From contig JAITYX010000063.1 in NCBI GenBank assembly GCA_021018815.1, positions 3,204,001 to 3,268,000 of the forward strand: a stretch of DNA of 64,000 nt. The letters are read 5' to 3'. This DNA comes from Talinum fruticosum (lineage: Eukaryota > Streptophyta > Magnoliopsida > Caryophyllales > Talinaceae). Below the pieces are notes generated by a model. The model worked only from the letters and a program-made list of their open reading frames with translations, did not search any database and was not told the DNA's origin. The position numbers were made by a program, and so were the translations under genes. Of this stretch, positions 33,525-49,361 are shown one piece after another; position 1 is the stretch's first letter; each line of letters starts with the position of its first letter.

Positions 33525-36500
33525 TTAATCCTCGAGCACATATCTATTCCTTCTAGCACCAAAGGCAATTCTCTGCTCGACATGTACAACATGATTTATT
33601 TGAGCTCATCGTCAGAGAAAATGACCAAAACAAAGGGGAAAATACACTCTCAATCTTTACTAATTATTTTTTTCAATGAAAGGCAAGTGGTGGCCCCTCT
33701 ACCCGGTAAACAGTACCAGGGCAACCAAGGTAGGGTTCATTGCAGGCTAGGGAGGGAAGAATGCATACATGCTAGGTCAATGCCATTTCTTCCCTCTGGG
33801 ATTCAAACCCTTGTTTTCTTTTGGGGGCGGCTGATGCCCGTGCACACTGAGCTCAAGGCTCTTGGCGAGTATGATCTCAACATACAAGGAATAAGAGTGT
33901 TCTTTTCAGTATTTACCGAGAAGATCTGCGAGTAGGCTTTCAACCCAGTTAGAAATCGTATGTAGGTTGGTTTTGTTGATCCACTGCCCGCAATTGACCT
34001 TATTTTAGGAACAAGGTATTGTGCAACCTGTTGAGAGAAAGGAAAATTGTTACATTTTTTTGTTTTTTGGAGAAGCATAAATGTGACAGAAATTTATTTT
34101 ATCATTTTAAAAATTTTATGGTAGCTCAGTTCCAAATATTGTACAACCATCTTGCTCTGAGAAGCAGTTCACACTGAAATCACATCAGTTGCTTCATCTT
34201 GTCTCGTCTATTATAGCATTTAGAATTGCAACTGAGGGGCAAAACTCACAATTCCTTTCATGAATAATTTGTTGAATACCAAGTGTTATTGTTCTTGTTT
34301 ATACTTATGACTAGAAAATATCATAAGATGCTCCCCAGAAAATAATTTGTTGAGACACTACATATACAAAAGCAGACTATTGTAGACAAATGGGTTGATT
34401 ACAAGGTCATATTTTATCAGTTTCTATTGGACCTTACGGCACAACATAAACATCCACTTTGACACACCATTGGAGTGGTCCAGCAAAAGCCCAGACATGT
34501 CTAACATTAGTCTGACAGAGATTGACAAATAAAAATCTTACCACTTCCGCAGGTTCGGCAAGCACATTTATGAAAAACTTTGCCTGCATCAATAGAATTA
34601 AAATGAATTCCTTCTTGGGTGGAAAGCAAACTAAGTTATATATGACAGGCCGAGCAGCGAACCTGTTTTGTATTGGCACCCGACATCAGGAGATCCGTTG
34701 TAACCATTCCAGGCTGCATACGCATTATTTAGATTGAAAATATTAGCAAGCAAATCATACTAAGAAAAGTAGTACTCCCTTATCCCGAGATGCTTGTCAT
34801 AGATAACCTTATCTGATCATGTTTCCTTATATGACTAAGTTATTTTAAAAATATTAGCAAGAAAATCATAGTAAGAAAAGTAGTGCTCCCTTGACCCAAT
34901 ATGCTCATCACAGATAACCTTATCCGCTCATGTTTCCTAATATTTATATCATCTGAAAGTAAAAAATATAATTAATTGAGAATATTGAGAATTGGCTGAA
35001 AATATTCTTCTTAAATGCTCCCAAGTTTCCTCTTTATATTTATTTTCTTGTACTATATGTAATAAATATGGTCAGATATGATTCTTACACTACAAAAGTT
35101 ACTATGACAATCACAATAGGATCCAGAGAGCACATTTTAGCCAATAATGGAAACAGACAAGCAACAGCCACATTAGATTAGTTAGCAAGAACAACTGTAG
35201 CTTCTTTTTCATCGACTAAACTATCACCTACTACTGTTGCTGCAAAGTGATAAGCAGTCTCTCACTTCCAAATTAGGTCCAAAAGAACTACCGGTCTATA
35301 TTTCAATTGAAAGGCTAAAACTGTGTGCACGGACACCCCCCCAAAAAAAAAAAGAAAAAAAAAACAGAGGTAGGGTGGGGAGGGAGGGGGAGAGAGAGAG
35401 AGAGAGGCATGCATAAACACAGCCATATAGACAACATTTAGGGATATTGCTTTCATTTGAACAAATTGACTTGAGAAGATAATTCAAATTTACATCAGTC
35501 AAGAAGGGAATTAAATCATTCTCAAAATTCCTCAACACCCTCTTCCAACCATTTTATAGGAAGTTAAAGGTTCATGTGATCATCCAAGAAGATCCACAAT
35601 GAATTCAACACTAGCTAACCAGGGGAGGAAAATTTAGAAAAAGAAGATTACTCGAGAAATGACATACCGACAAGTTGTGCACAACCACATTTTTGACATC
35701 TTGCATCTGTAATTCAGCCTGGAGCACATAAATTTTCCATCAAAAAGTTGCATATACTATAAGGCATTTGCATTCAGTACATACTAGGTTTCTTCAGAGC
35801 TTAAGCAAAGGAATCATATCGGCATTCAAATGACAGATAACCTTTAAGTCACTGATATTGAAGTGCTGTTGGAACAAAGCTTGGGAAATTTAAAACCCCA
35901 TCGGTACACTTACACCCTCCTAGAATGATTACTAAGAATGATCATCAGCCAATTGGTTTGCCAAGGTCCCCCAGCTCCATCTCAATTAGATGTCAAATTG
36001 ACAAGTTTAGCAGGTGAATGTCATTGCAAGCAACTTGACTACATTCTCATCACCCAGAAAACATTATACTCCCATTGCCATTATCATCAACACTCACCAC
36101 CACTCCAACAATTTAATGATCATTAGACCATTAGGAGGAGGAAGTGGATGCTACATTAACTACTTCTACAAATTCCCTTTCGAGATCTCACATGCAAAAA
36201 CACATCCTATCAATGTGATGTGTTTTAGAACATTTCTGCATGTTGCATACCTAATAAGTCCACCACATAAGGTATAAGCATGGGCATGAAGCCAGAAAAA
36301 TTCATCATGACCTTAAACTTTTGAACTCAGAAGAATAAGATGTGGATCTCATTCTTCCACGACAGTCTCCCTTTTGCTTCAAAGTTTCTATGAACATCCA
36401 AGCAATTTGATGTATTTGACTTACCACCCTCAAATTGAGACCTCTTTCCAGTTCCAACTTCCTACCCCCTGGCACTAGAGAGAGAGAGAGATACAATCTA

Positions 36501-39500
36501 AACTAATGTAAACTATGCTGACAAAGTTTCTAAGGCTCAAATCAAATTATCTGGTGGCCCTCTCTAGGCTCCATTCCTCCACATCCTATCGGGCCATCAC
36601 CACTTTAAACCCCCATACAGAAATGGGTTTACTGATCGGGAGAGAGCAAGACCGACTTCCAACATCAATAGACTCAAAAAAGACACATCATTAAGGAGAA
36701 GCCATATGCACCTGCAACGATTTCGTCAGATGCACCACGCTACGTTTAGTTGCTCCATATGCGGCAAATCTAATAGATGGAAAATCACGACAATGCAAAT
36801 CTAATTAGCTTCCTGAATAAAGTTTACCTTTTATGTCAAAGGGGGAGGGGAAGAAATAAGCTGAATCCATTCATAAATGGCACCAAACTCAGAATTTGTT
36901 TTTCAGATTGTTGTGGCAAATGTGAGTAGAAGGGGTGTGAAAAATTGCCGCAATGCTGCAAGTTCTATCATAAGCATGCAAAACCATAGAAAACTTATCT
37001 ACTAAGGAAAAAGTTAACGTCTACAGAATTTACTCAGTCCACTGTTCAAACTCCCTCTTGCACAGGGTACAGCATGATAAACTGATGAGAGAATAGGCTT
37101 TCAAAAATTGTACGCATCCATGAGTAGTCACGCACTGGAGAAAGGGGAGAAGGTGCCAATACAACATGGATCAGTGTCTTCACATACAAGGCCCGCAAAT
37201 CATGGATGTGCATTGAGTAAAATGGCTGAAGTCCTGATGAAAAGTTAAGGTGTTAAGATGAAAAGAGACTAACCAAGTCTCTCATAAGCTCAACCGGGAT
37301 GACGAGTACCAGATGGAATGAAAACTCCAAGGAACTTTTCAACTTAATTAACCCAATGATAGTGCTAGAAAACTAGGGTCTTATAGAGGAATACAGGTTC
37401 GGAACAGACTTTTATGTGCTGTGCAGCATAGCCTACAGGATGAACGACTTGGCTATATACTAACTGCAACCTACATTGTAATGTTAAGAGAAGCATTGGC
37501 ATGAAGATGAAGTGCCAAATATAAGTCCGGGTAGCAGAGGAATAAAAATAATGAAAGAGATGACACAGCAGAGAGCTGTAGATGCCGGTCATTATGAACT
37601 ATATTAATAATAATCTCCCTCTTTTTGAGGTGATCTTAAGCAGTCCCAGACATGGTCAGCTGAGAACCAACATTTCAAAAGAATTAATAACCACCTAACC
37701 ATAAACTCCTAAAATTACAACTAAAAGCAGGCAGCACATCAAGTGCAAAGTGGATTGCAACTTGCTTTTGGATTTTTATAATACCTTCTAGTTGCTCTAT
37801 TTCCATATTTAAAAAGAAAAATTTAAAGGCTTAACAGAAATAAATTTTGGATATGCCCTAGTCTTCATCAAATAGGGATTTATTTGTAAAGACTAACTGT
37901 ACACGTTTGCCTCTTAAGAGAAGTGCAACGAGCAGTACCTTGGTGTTGGTCTGCCATCAGAACCAGCACCATCAATATTAAACACATGACCTCCTCGAGG
38001 CTGGTTCAGCATCATCTTCATTGCCTGCAGAAAAATCCTATATAAAAATTAAGCTTTAATTGATCCTTCTGCAGTTAAAGAGAAAAGCTTTTACCTCTCT
38101 GCAACAGATCATTAAACCAAGAGTGTTTGTAGTGACCACTTCACTGCATAGACGCACAATGTCATTAATCCAAAAGACAACGCCCGCAAATGAAATTGCC
38201 GTGAATATTCTGGTCAACGTGTGTATGTGTTTGTTTGTATGACAGATGGACAGGGCGGATAGATACAAACTCACATGAGATCTTCATCTGAAGCTTCTGC
38301 TAAGGGCTTATAGCTATATGCATTAGATCCTGCATTATTAATCTGCATCAGTAGTAATATAAGATTAACTAATGGTCACTGATGATCAAAAATCAAATAT
38401 AACATCAACATATAGTCAAGCAAATACCTAGGGGCTAAGATCCTAGCAGGATTCCTCAAATATCATTATCTATAGCAGATGTCCTTATTTCTCAATAAGT
38501 AACTGCATTAAGTAGCCATCTGATCTAAATACAAAATCATACTTTCTCAGTCAAACTTTGACAGGTATTGCCAAACTGATATGACCACCTATCATGGCCA
38601 TTGGTATTTGCAACCAACTCGAGAAGGATGGGGGACTACGTTATCCAGATCTCCACGCCTTACCTATGACTGACACTATACACAAGGATACCAACGCAAG
38701 AACAAAGATTACTTCCAGCTTTGCAATCGAAGATGCCTAAGCTTAATGTTGAAGCCATTGAATAAATAACAGTCCGCACATCCTGGAAAAGAAAGTGCTT
38801 AATTAAAGAAAAGATTTAGGCTCTGTTGTGTTCACCTTAATTTCTCTAGATCTAAATTTCTAAAGACTTCTCCATATTTCTTAAGACTTTCACAGATTTC
38901 TCTTGATTTCATACTTTTCTCTATATGTCTGCAGATTAGTCAAGATACTAGATTCCATATTTCAATCCATCAATGAAATATAATCAATTTTTTCCACAAA
39001 GCAATGTATTCTGATGTCCTCATAGGCTGTATCATAATACTTCAGCTGATAATCCCTCCATCCCATTATATTTGTCAAACTTTGAGAAAATAAAAGGTTA
39101 AGGGAATATCATTCATTATTTGGTTTCCTCTCTGCCTGTTCAAGTGAAGGGTCTTTTCTGTAACCTAATAAGGACAGTTTGACAACATTGTTGATACATC
39201 CAAAAAGGAAATTCGACAAGTCTCAATAGAAACTCTGATGAAGTAAAATGAAAAGGTAATATTGATTTTGTTAATCAATATGGTTTTACTATCTACCTTG
39301 CTAATGAAGAATGTTATCTTAGCAACTAGTCATCATCAGACTAAAGGAATGAACAAGGGAAATGAGTTCAAATACTGGAGCAGAAAAGCCTACTACTAGC
39401 CCTACAAATATTCCAGAACAAACATATATAGAGATTCCAACATCACCAAAGAATTGCAAATAAATCCTAATGTTATACACAAATAATGTACTTTTCAGAA

Positions 39501-42500
39501 CAAATTTGTTTTGCAAAGCAACTAAAGAAGTACCCATATATCAATGTATTTCAGCTTTTCTTGTGCAAATGCTACTAAGTTCTTCACATCCTCTCCTTCC
39601 CTTACATCACATTTTGTACCCTGCAAAAGATCAACTGATCAATGAATCAATGACCCAAAAAAAAAAAAGAATTACAAGAAAGGAAAGAGTTGTTCTTATC
39701 TAGGAGAAGAGAAACACTGGGAAGAGGTTGTGATGGAGGTACCCACACACGCTGATCCCCAAACTCTTGTCTTAGGCTCTCAACTGCTGATTCAACTCGT
39801 TCCACTGTAACAAGATAAGTAATAGTATTAAGATCTAACTAGAGATTTTGCTTTAACTTTACACAAATTATTTTTTGAAAGAAGCATCTAATGGCAAAGC
39901 TCATCATCAATCACCATTGAGCAACGTGATTTTCTGCACAATCACAAAGAAAGTCTTCCAGAAATCCTAGTTGTCCAGAATTGAACGTACTTCTCATTCT
40001 CCTACTGATATAGTAAACTATGGTAAATCAATGATAGTGCACATAAAATGAATAACTGAAATCAGATTTTTTTTTTTTTGGTTCAGATTTCGTGAGAATA
40101 TATCAGCTGTATTGAACACATGCATGCAACCATTCTTGGCCTAAGCACAAAAGCTCTTTCTAACAGACAATATAACATCCAAAAGATGGACCAACTCTCA
40201 CCAACAGCAACAAGAACTGAGAGTCCACCCTGATATAAACCTGAGTCCCAATACTTTCTTATCAGAAAGGATTCAAGCTCTCTAAGAACAAGCTCAGTAT
40301 GCATGGCAGTTTGGCCTTCATTCCCAAATCCATGAACCAATCCATGTGGATCCTATGTTGCTTATTCAGGGAGAATGAGACATTCCTACCACTTCAAGCA
40401 GATAGGATGCTTGTTGGAAATAAACAGGATCACTATGTCATTATAAAACTTAGTACTCTTTATCTGTTACATTTCCGCTTTCAAGATTTCTTCTATCATA
40501 TCCCCATCTCTAAACAGTTATTCCAACTAGTATTGCTGCAAGAAATACCATTTTCCAACTTCATCTAACATTTCCAAGATCTCTGTAATGAAAAAACTAT
40601 CCAACATCTGGTATACCTTTGTCCTCCTTTTTCTTTTCTTCTATTTTGTTTGGGTTAGGTCTCTGACCCTTGTTTAATGGCAGGCGAGCTAGCTATTCTC
40701 AGCTCATATGGGATAAAGCTCTGCGCTGCAGGTTTTCTCCACTCATAGGACTCAAACGATGAGAACTCGTTTAAGGGAAACAAGTGTGCAACCCCTTTAG
40801 CCAACCTATGTTACTATTCATTACCCGGTACACTAAACAAAAAGGTTCCAAGGCTTTTGTCAAGGTTGCTATAGGGAAAAAAATACATTAAAAAAAAAGA
40901 AAAGAAATTGATGCTTTCCTTCTTTTGTCAATAAACCAAGCTCCTAAAATTTTGATTGATTGAACATATTCAACTTTCAAGTAAGGAAGTACCAGTGAGG
41001 CAGTCATCAACAAAGCTGCTATTAGGGACAGCAGCACACGAAAAAAAAAGAGGAGGATTCGTTTCAACCAAGTTTAAATATATCAAGAATAATTACATGA
41101 GAATAAGGTACACTGCCACAGTTAACAATTATTTCAGGGCTTCAAGCATATGCTTGCAAGCATGTAGGAACCATCACACGAACATCATAAATGCACCATC
41201 AAATCTCACAAAATATCAGTAGCAGACAAAACTACTCCAACTGCATTTCTGAGTTCATCTCACCTTCTGAGAGTTCATTATGAAGGCCAATGGCCAATGA
41301 AAACAGGAACAAACATAATTAGTTTTTAACCTATAATAAAGATATGAAGAATACAGATTTCTCACCTGACCTTGAACAAATAATGACATTGTCACCCGCT
41401 TTAAGGAACTCTTTTGCTAACGCAAAGCCTATCCCTGTTAGCAGACATTAACGCACAACATAACTTAAATTTCTGAAGAAAAAGAAATGGAACAACGAAG
41501 ACAGGAAGAGGAAGAAATATCGAGAGAACTATATAACTTAGTTACCACATAATCAATTAAAACACCACATATGTAAGTAATTCACTATGAGTTATCTTTA
41601 AAAATTTTGTCCTCATCAAAAAAAAGGTATAGTGCTTAAATTTTCAAAGATGATATATACTCTTCCTCAAATCACATTTGAACTGTAATAATAAAGACAA
41701 CAATATCTTTCTCAAAAGGCAAACAAAAACACGCGGGCTAGATCAACTATCTTAATTGTGCAAATTGCAAGCAAACATCTACATACAAGTTACTGTAGAC
41801 GTAGCTGTTAGTGAAGGTAATGCAGTCAAGCTTAAATTTTTAATTGTTATTTGGTGCTAGGACAAACTTACAAGCTATTCTACATCACCGACAGCCGACA
41901 GTAATTTACCTCAAGACCAGATGAATAAAGGACAGCCAGTCATTTGTGTTAGTGATTTCCAGATATCACAAGCAGACATACATGATTAATAACTGGTTAT
42001 TAAACAAAGCAATTAAAAGTGGCATTTGCATTAGGATTTCTAGTGACTGCTAAGATCTTTAGTTGGTCCATTATATGAAATACCCTATGCACTCCCAAAA
42101 GTACGGGGAGCAACGCCGTGTTTGGTTGGATAAAGCTAAGATAACAATGGTATTTACTCTTAACTTGACAAGAAAAGATAAGTGCGGAAGGAAAGAAAAG
42201 AAACGTGAGATAGGGAGAGAATTGATGAGGGAGACCAAGAAACACCATCATCATTGTCATGTAGTTATGGTCTCTCAACATTCAACAGTGAGACTATCTA
42301 TATTACCATCGTCCTAAGACGGTAAAACCTACTTTAGAATGATCCACATTAGGTTTTGTTTTTATGTAGTTATGATTACTAAAGTTTGCCCAATAAATTC
42401 ATGATCTTCATGTACACAATTAATTGGGAGTATGTCAATGCGAGTGCTATGAGAAAGCATAGCGGCAATGATAGCGAGAAAATGTTTATTACAATGTGAT

Positions 42501-43261
42501 TCTCATTATGAGGAATCAATAGCAGCATAAGAGCAGTTCATCCCAGAAAACTAAGACATAAGATGCCATACAATTTTTCATTGACATAGATGCCAATGCA
42601 TACCCAAATACTGAACATGCCAAGGGATTTAAGTCACAATTGAGCTTCAATAGTTGATACCTCGACAGCCTAACCCAATGGAGCTATGACAATGCTAGAA
42701 TTTAAGAGTTCGCGACTTAATACGAACTTCCACTAGCAATGTATACTCTCAATTCTTGAATTATAGAAGAACATTTATCCATCTTTTACCCAACAATTTC
42801 AGTAACATCAATAATCAAACTACCACTGTCATTAAACCCAACAAAGGATTTGAAACGACCAAACGAGGCAAAGATGCAAACAAGATTTTGACAACATATC
42901 CAAAATGAAATTTGACCCCAGAAAAGAGTGAATCAAAAAATGGGAAAATGACAGAGAAAACAAACCTTTGCTTGAACCAGTGATCAAGACGTTAAAAGGA
43001 GGAACCATAGCCTCTCTTTCTCCATTGAAGGACCCTTCAGCGCTAACCCACAAAGGGTTTGTAGCAGACCTCCCATCAACGGAATTTTGGCGCGCAGCAG
43101 GGGTATTTGACCGTTACTCCTGAGCAAAACCTGGTGACGTCGCCAAGTTCGAGAGATAGGAGAGAGAAAGAGGGGAGTGTATCTCTAGAGGAGGCATTGG
43201 AAAAGGGAAGTAGAGAGAGAAAGGAGGAAGAAGAAGAGGAAGTAGTACAGTTCGCGGCCAT
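33525..43261 (-). CDS. NOL: Chlorophyll(ide) b reductase NOL, 13 coding exons
   Basis: Coding exons (minus): 43261-42966, 41434-41366, 39804-39743, 39620-39534, 38342-38275, 38143-38095, 38024-37939, 36769-36712, 35718-35668, 34713-34663, 34583-34542, 34027-33917, 33572-33525. All are GT-AG and phases join. The product is a chloroplast short-chain dehydrogenase of about 358 residues. It has a Ser/Thr-rich N terminus (transit peptide), VLITGSSKGIG cofactor loop, INNAG, NTLG, FNIDGAGSDG with the catalytic Ser, and YGATK with catalytic Tyr and Lys. The C terminus is FGARRNRYVLED. NOL with NYC1 reduces chlorophyll b to 7-hydroxymethyl chlorophyll a during senescence. Exon 1 needs one base less: the frame shifts at about 43114 (GGAGTAACGG), and without the extra A the transit peptide joins RSNTPAARQNSVDG. 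As read, translation from 43261 ends after 61 residues. Confidence 0.92.
34740..34945. repeat. Tandem duplication of about 111 bp in a NOL intron
   Basis: Copies at about 34740-34850 and 34851-34945. Both begin ATTAGCAAG(C/A)AAATCATA and include GATAACCTTATC and CTCATGTTTCCT-like segments. Each contains a TACTCCCTTATCCCGAGA-like string that resembles the end of Stowaway-type MITEs. Confidence 0.7.
35388..35406. repeat. (GA)n microsatellite
   Basis: About nine GA units in the NOL intron between the exons at 35718 and 36712 and the following one, on a G-rich background. Confidence 0.8.
39053..39201. mobile_element. Possible Stowaway-like MITE remnant in a NOL intron
   Basis: The left end reads TCCCTCCATCCCATTATATT followed by TGTCAAAC. 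The right end has GTTTGACAA and then ACATCC, a degraded inverted counterpart. CTCC-x-TCC-x-TCCC ends are typical of Stowaway elements. The right end is poorly kept, so this is tentative. Confidence 0.35.
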
Positions 43262-46701
<3,440 letters not shown>

Positions 46702-46748
46702 TAACTACCTAATTTAATACATCTTCTAAATTCAACTTCTAAACCCAA

Positions 46749-46752
<4 letters not shown>

Positions 46753-46832
<80 letters not shown>
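46753..46832. repeat. (AT)n microsatellite, about 40 units
   Basis: A second long AT tract 56 bp after the first. It appears to truncate the left terminal repeat of the adjacent retroelement. Confidence 0.97.
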
Positions 46833-46836
<4 letters not shown>

Positions 46837-47320
46837 TTAAAACTTAATATAGATAAACTTGAAATGTGATAAATAAAGGTAGATACTTACATAAGTTTTA
46901 TAAATAGCAAAGTTTGAAAAATACAAAAAAATTTACAAGAGGAAAATTTCGAGAGAACTCTCAAGCTAAAGTATTCTTGATTGAATGCACTTAACTTGCC
47001 AATGTAGAAAATCCTTCCTTTCATATAAGGAGAAAAAGGATAAGGTACAATAATGTAATTACTTTAGGTCTTTTCTTTGTCTGCAAATATGCCTTTTCTT
47101 TTGTCTCTATTCACTATTATTGATCATCTTTACATCACTTCAATTCTTCTAATGTTATTTGTGATAATATAAACTGTAGAAAAATGCTTGTTGTCTTTAA
47201 CTATAGATGAAACCAGAATTATTAATCATCTTGATGTCACACTTATCGTTATGAACTATAGTTGAAAAATAAAACCCGCAAAACAAAGGTTAGTAAATGG
47301 TCGTTACTTTTGCCAGTAGT
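46833..47320 (-). repeat. Downstream terminal repeat of the gag-only element
   Basis: Matches 48879-49285 in the same orientation, with extra sequence around 47140-47230 that is missing from the other copy. The TATA region is degraded here. Confidence 0.75.
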
Positions 47321-47399
47321 TACTGCGGGCTCTTTTGTAAAATTACCCTTTCTCTTTTTCGGGGTCGTTCAATGACTCTTTTTTTTTTTTTTTAATATG

Positions 47400-48735
47400 T
47401 CAAATGGGTCCCGAGAACAAATACCACCATGATCTTGTGTAGAAGATTACGTAAAATCAACTTCCTTATCGAAATCTTTCCTATTAGGTCTAAGAGGAAT
47501 TCCTTTTGTGTTTTATGTGTTAGAACATTTACTTGTTGAATAAGAGGAGATTCGTATTTAGAATCATCTTCTTCTAAAGAAAGATAATAATCCTCTTCAT
47601 TATCCGATTTAGGAGATTCATTTCTAAAAATAGTTAGAAGTTTCTTTTGAAGATCGAGTTCATCCGCAAATAATTCATTAATCTTCTTTTCTTTAGTACA
47701 TTGGAAAGTCTTATGCATAGGCTTACCACATTTAAAACAGGACTATTTTCTTTTTTGAAGCCCTTTTCTTCTTTTGAAAAAGGGTTGTATTTTTATTAGG
47801 TATAGGAACTTTAGAAGATGTTTTGAATTTTTGAAAGAGACTCTACTAGCATATTTCTCTATGAGACCTAGCCTTTTCATTTCCATATCTTGCCTGTAGT
47901 TTTAACTCATTGTAAAGAATTAATCCCTCATTTTTTATGATACCAAAAATTTGTCCAAAGGTTAAATCTTGAAAAGCAATAATTATCGGAAACATAAAGG
48001 GTTCTTAATCTGTTTAAAATTCTTTCACTACATAATTGGTAATCCTACTATGAAATGTTCTTTCCAAAATGTTTGATTACCATCTTCTCTTTGAATAACA
48101 TTTGTAATAAAGACATCTTTATACCATCTGTTGTCACTAAGAGTTGGGCACTCGAGATTAATCATGATTGACCTATTAGTAGTTTGTTCATCACTAGGGT
48201 TTCCTATAAAATGGAGCGAGATTATATAAATAAGCATTTCATGACCATCCTCTTCTTCAATTTTCATACCATTCTTTGTAACTGTAATTTTATGTTGTAA
48301 AATTGTTAGTCTTTCATTAGAAGTGACAAAATTGTCCCACCAAGATTTTAATCATCCGGTAAATCCTGCAATTATAGTTGTGACTACATTTTTAGGAGTA
48401 AAATCTCTAGATTTGTAGCAAGCTGCGGCCATGCTCGTTTCTTGGGGTGTTGATAGGATCTCATGTTCTAATTTTCCGTCAATATTCCACTCGTAAATGC
48501 TAGTACCATCAAAATGTCCAGCCATAAATTGTGATCTTTCTTCATATTGAATGTCGGGAGGAGTAGGTCTTGAATAATAATTTCGGGTAGAAATGTTATT
48601 CCAAGATCTAATTTTATTTAATATTAATGGTTCTTGTTCATTAAGCTGATTATGTATTGTAGTAATCATTTTAGGATCTTCCTCATCTTCTTCTCTTGAT
48701 GAGGATAAAGAAGAATTAGACTTTTCTTCAGGAGA
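47400..48735 (-). pseudogene. Decayed gag/coat-like polyprotein segment with CCHC zinc knuckle
   Basis: Minus-strand pieces in order: an acidic/Ser-rich start near 48730; a block with EWNIDGKLEHEIL (48352-48669) that stops at GFTG followed by a TAA; a block with SDNRWYKDVFITNV (48028-48267); then a CCHC knuckle C-F-K-C-G-K-P-M-H-K-T-F-Q-C at 47698-47739 with an acidic tail after it. Such blocks occur in plant proteins annotated as zinc-knuckle or enzymatic polyproteins of endogenous caulimovirids and related retroelements; which group is uncertain. Stops and shifts separate the pieces. No enzymatic domain follows. Confidence 0.65.
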
Positions 48736-48844
48736 TGTCTTATCAAGCTAAGAAATTTGGTTATTCTTTTGGGATATGTTGAGAGTTTTAAGTTGTATGA
48801 CCAACGTTGCTTATATCTAAGATGCAAGCTAGATGCAATAATGC

Positions 48845-48861
48845 CAATGGTTACGATACCA
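48845..48861 (-). other. Primer-binding-site-like sequence
   Basis: The minus strand reads TGGTATCGTAACCATTG about 17 bp inside the right terminal repeat. The first seven bases equal the start of the initiator-Met tRNA primer site used by plant LTR elements and caulimovirids; the remainder does not match well. Confidence 0.5.
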
Positions 48862-48878
48862 AAAGGCGCATGATCGAA

Positions 48879-49285
48879 AATTAAATTAAATAAACTTAAA
48901 ACTTAATACGGATGAACTTGAAATGTAATAAATAAAGGTAGATACTTAGAGAAGTTTTGTAAATAGCAAAGTTTGAAAAATGTAAAGAAAATTTACAAGA
49001 GGAAAATTTCAGAGAAATCTCAAGTTAAAGTATTTTTGGTTGAATGCACACAACTTGCGATGCCTTTCAATGTAGAAAATCCTTCCTTTTATAGAAGGAG
49101 AAGAAGACTAAGGTATAATAATTTAATTACTTTAGGTCTTTTCTTTGTTTGCAAAGATGTTTTTTCTTTCGTCTTTATTCGAGTATTGTTGATCATCTTT
49201 ATGTTATACTATCGTTATGAATTGTAGTTGAAAAATAAAACCTGCAAAATAAAGATTAGTAAATGGCGTTTACTTTTGCCAATAG
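48879..49285 (-). repeat. Upstream terminal repeat of the gag-only element, with TATA box
   Basis: About 407 bp. The minus strand has TATAAAA (49087-49093) in a CCTTCTATAAAAGGAAGG context, a reasonable promoter for a retroelement leader. The outer limit is set by loss of similarity after GCCAATAG at 49285. Confidence 0.7.
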
Positions 49286-49301
49286 CTCTCTCTCTCTCTC
49301 A

Positions 49302-49336
<35 letters not shown>

Positions 49337-49361
49337 AGAGAGAGAGAGAGAAAGAGAGAGG
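49286..49361. repeat. Compound (CT)n-(TA)n-(GA)n microsatellite
   Basis: CT units, then about 13 TA units, then GA units. The CT and GA arms are complementary, so the whole forms a near-perfect inverted repeat abutting the gag-only element. Confidence 0.9.

Larger units (their letters stand above)
46833..49285 (-). mobile_element. Small retroelement with terminal direct repeats and only a gag/coat-like coding region
   Basis: Two direct repeats, about 46833-47320 and 48879-49285, share most of their sequence, including AACTTGAAATGT, AATCCTTCCTTT and TTTAGGTCTTTTCTTTG. Between them the minus strand carries a decayed CCHC polyprotein segment but no protease, integrase, reverse transcriptase or RNase H. 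A TATA-like box lies in the right repeat and a TGGTATC primer-site-like string lies just inside it, so the element reads right to left. Purine-rich runs near the left repeat (about 47340-47395) could include a polypurine tract. It may be a gag-only non-autonomous LTR element, or an endogenous pararetrovirus (caulimovirid) copy whose repeated intergenic regions flank a partial coding region. Confidence 0.7.

Noticed and set aside
33680..33935. Possible extension of NOL exon sequence on the plus strand
   Set aside because: It is intron sequence between the two last NOL exons; the plus-strand frame has no relatives I recognise.
40083..40340. 85-residue minus-strand frame in a NOL intron
   Set aside because: Inside an intron flanked by confirmed NOL exons, no family resemblance.
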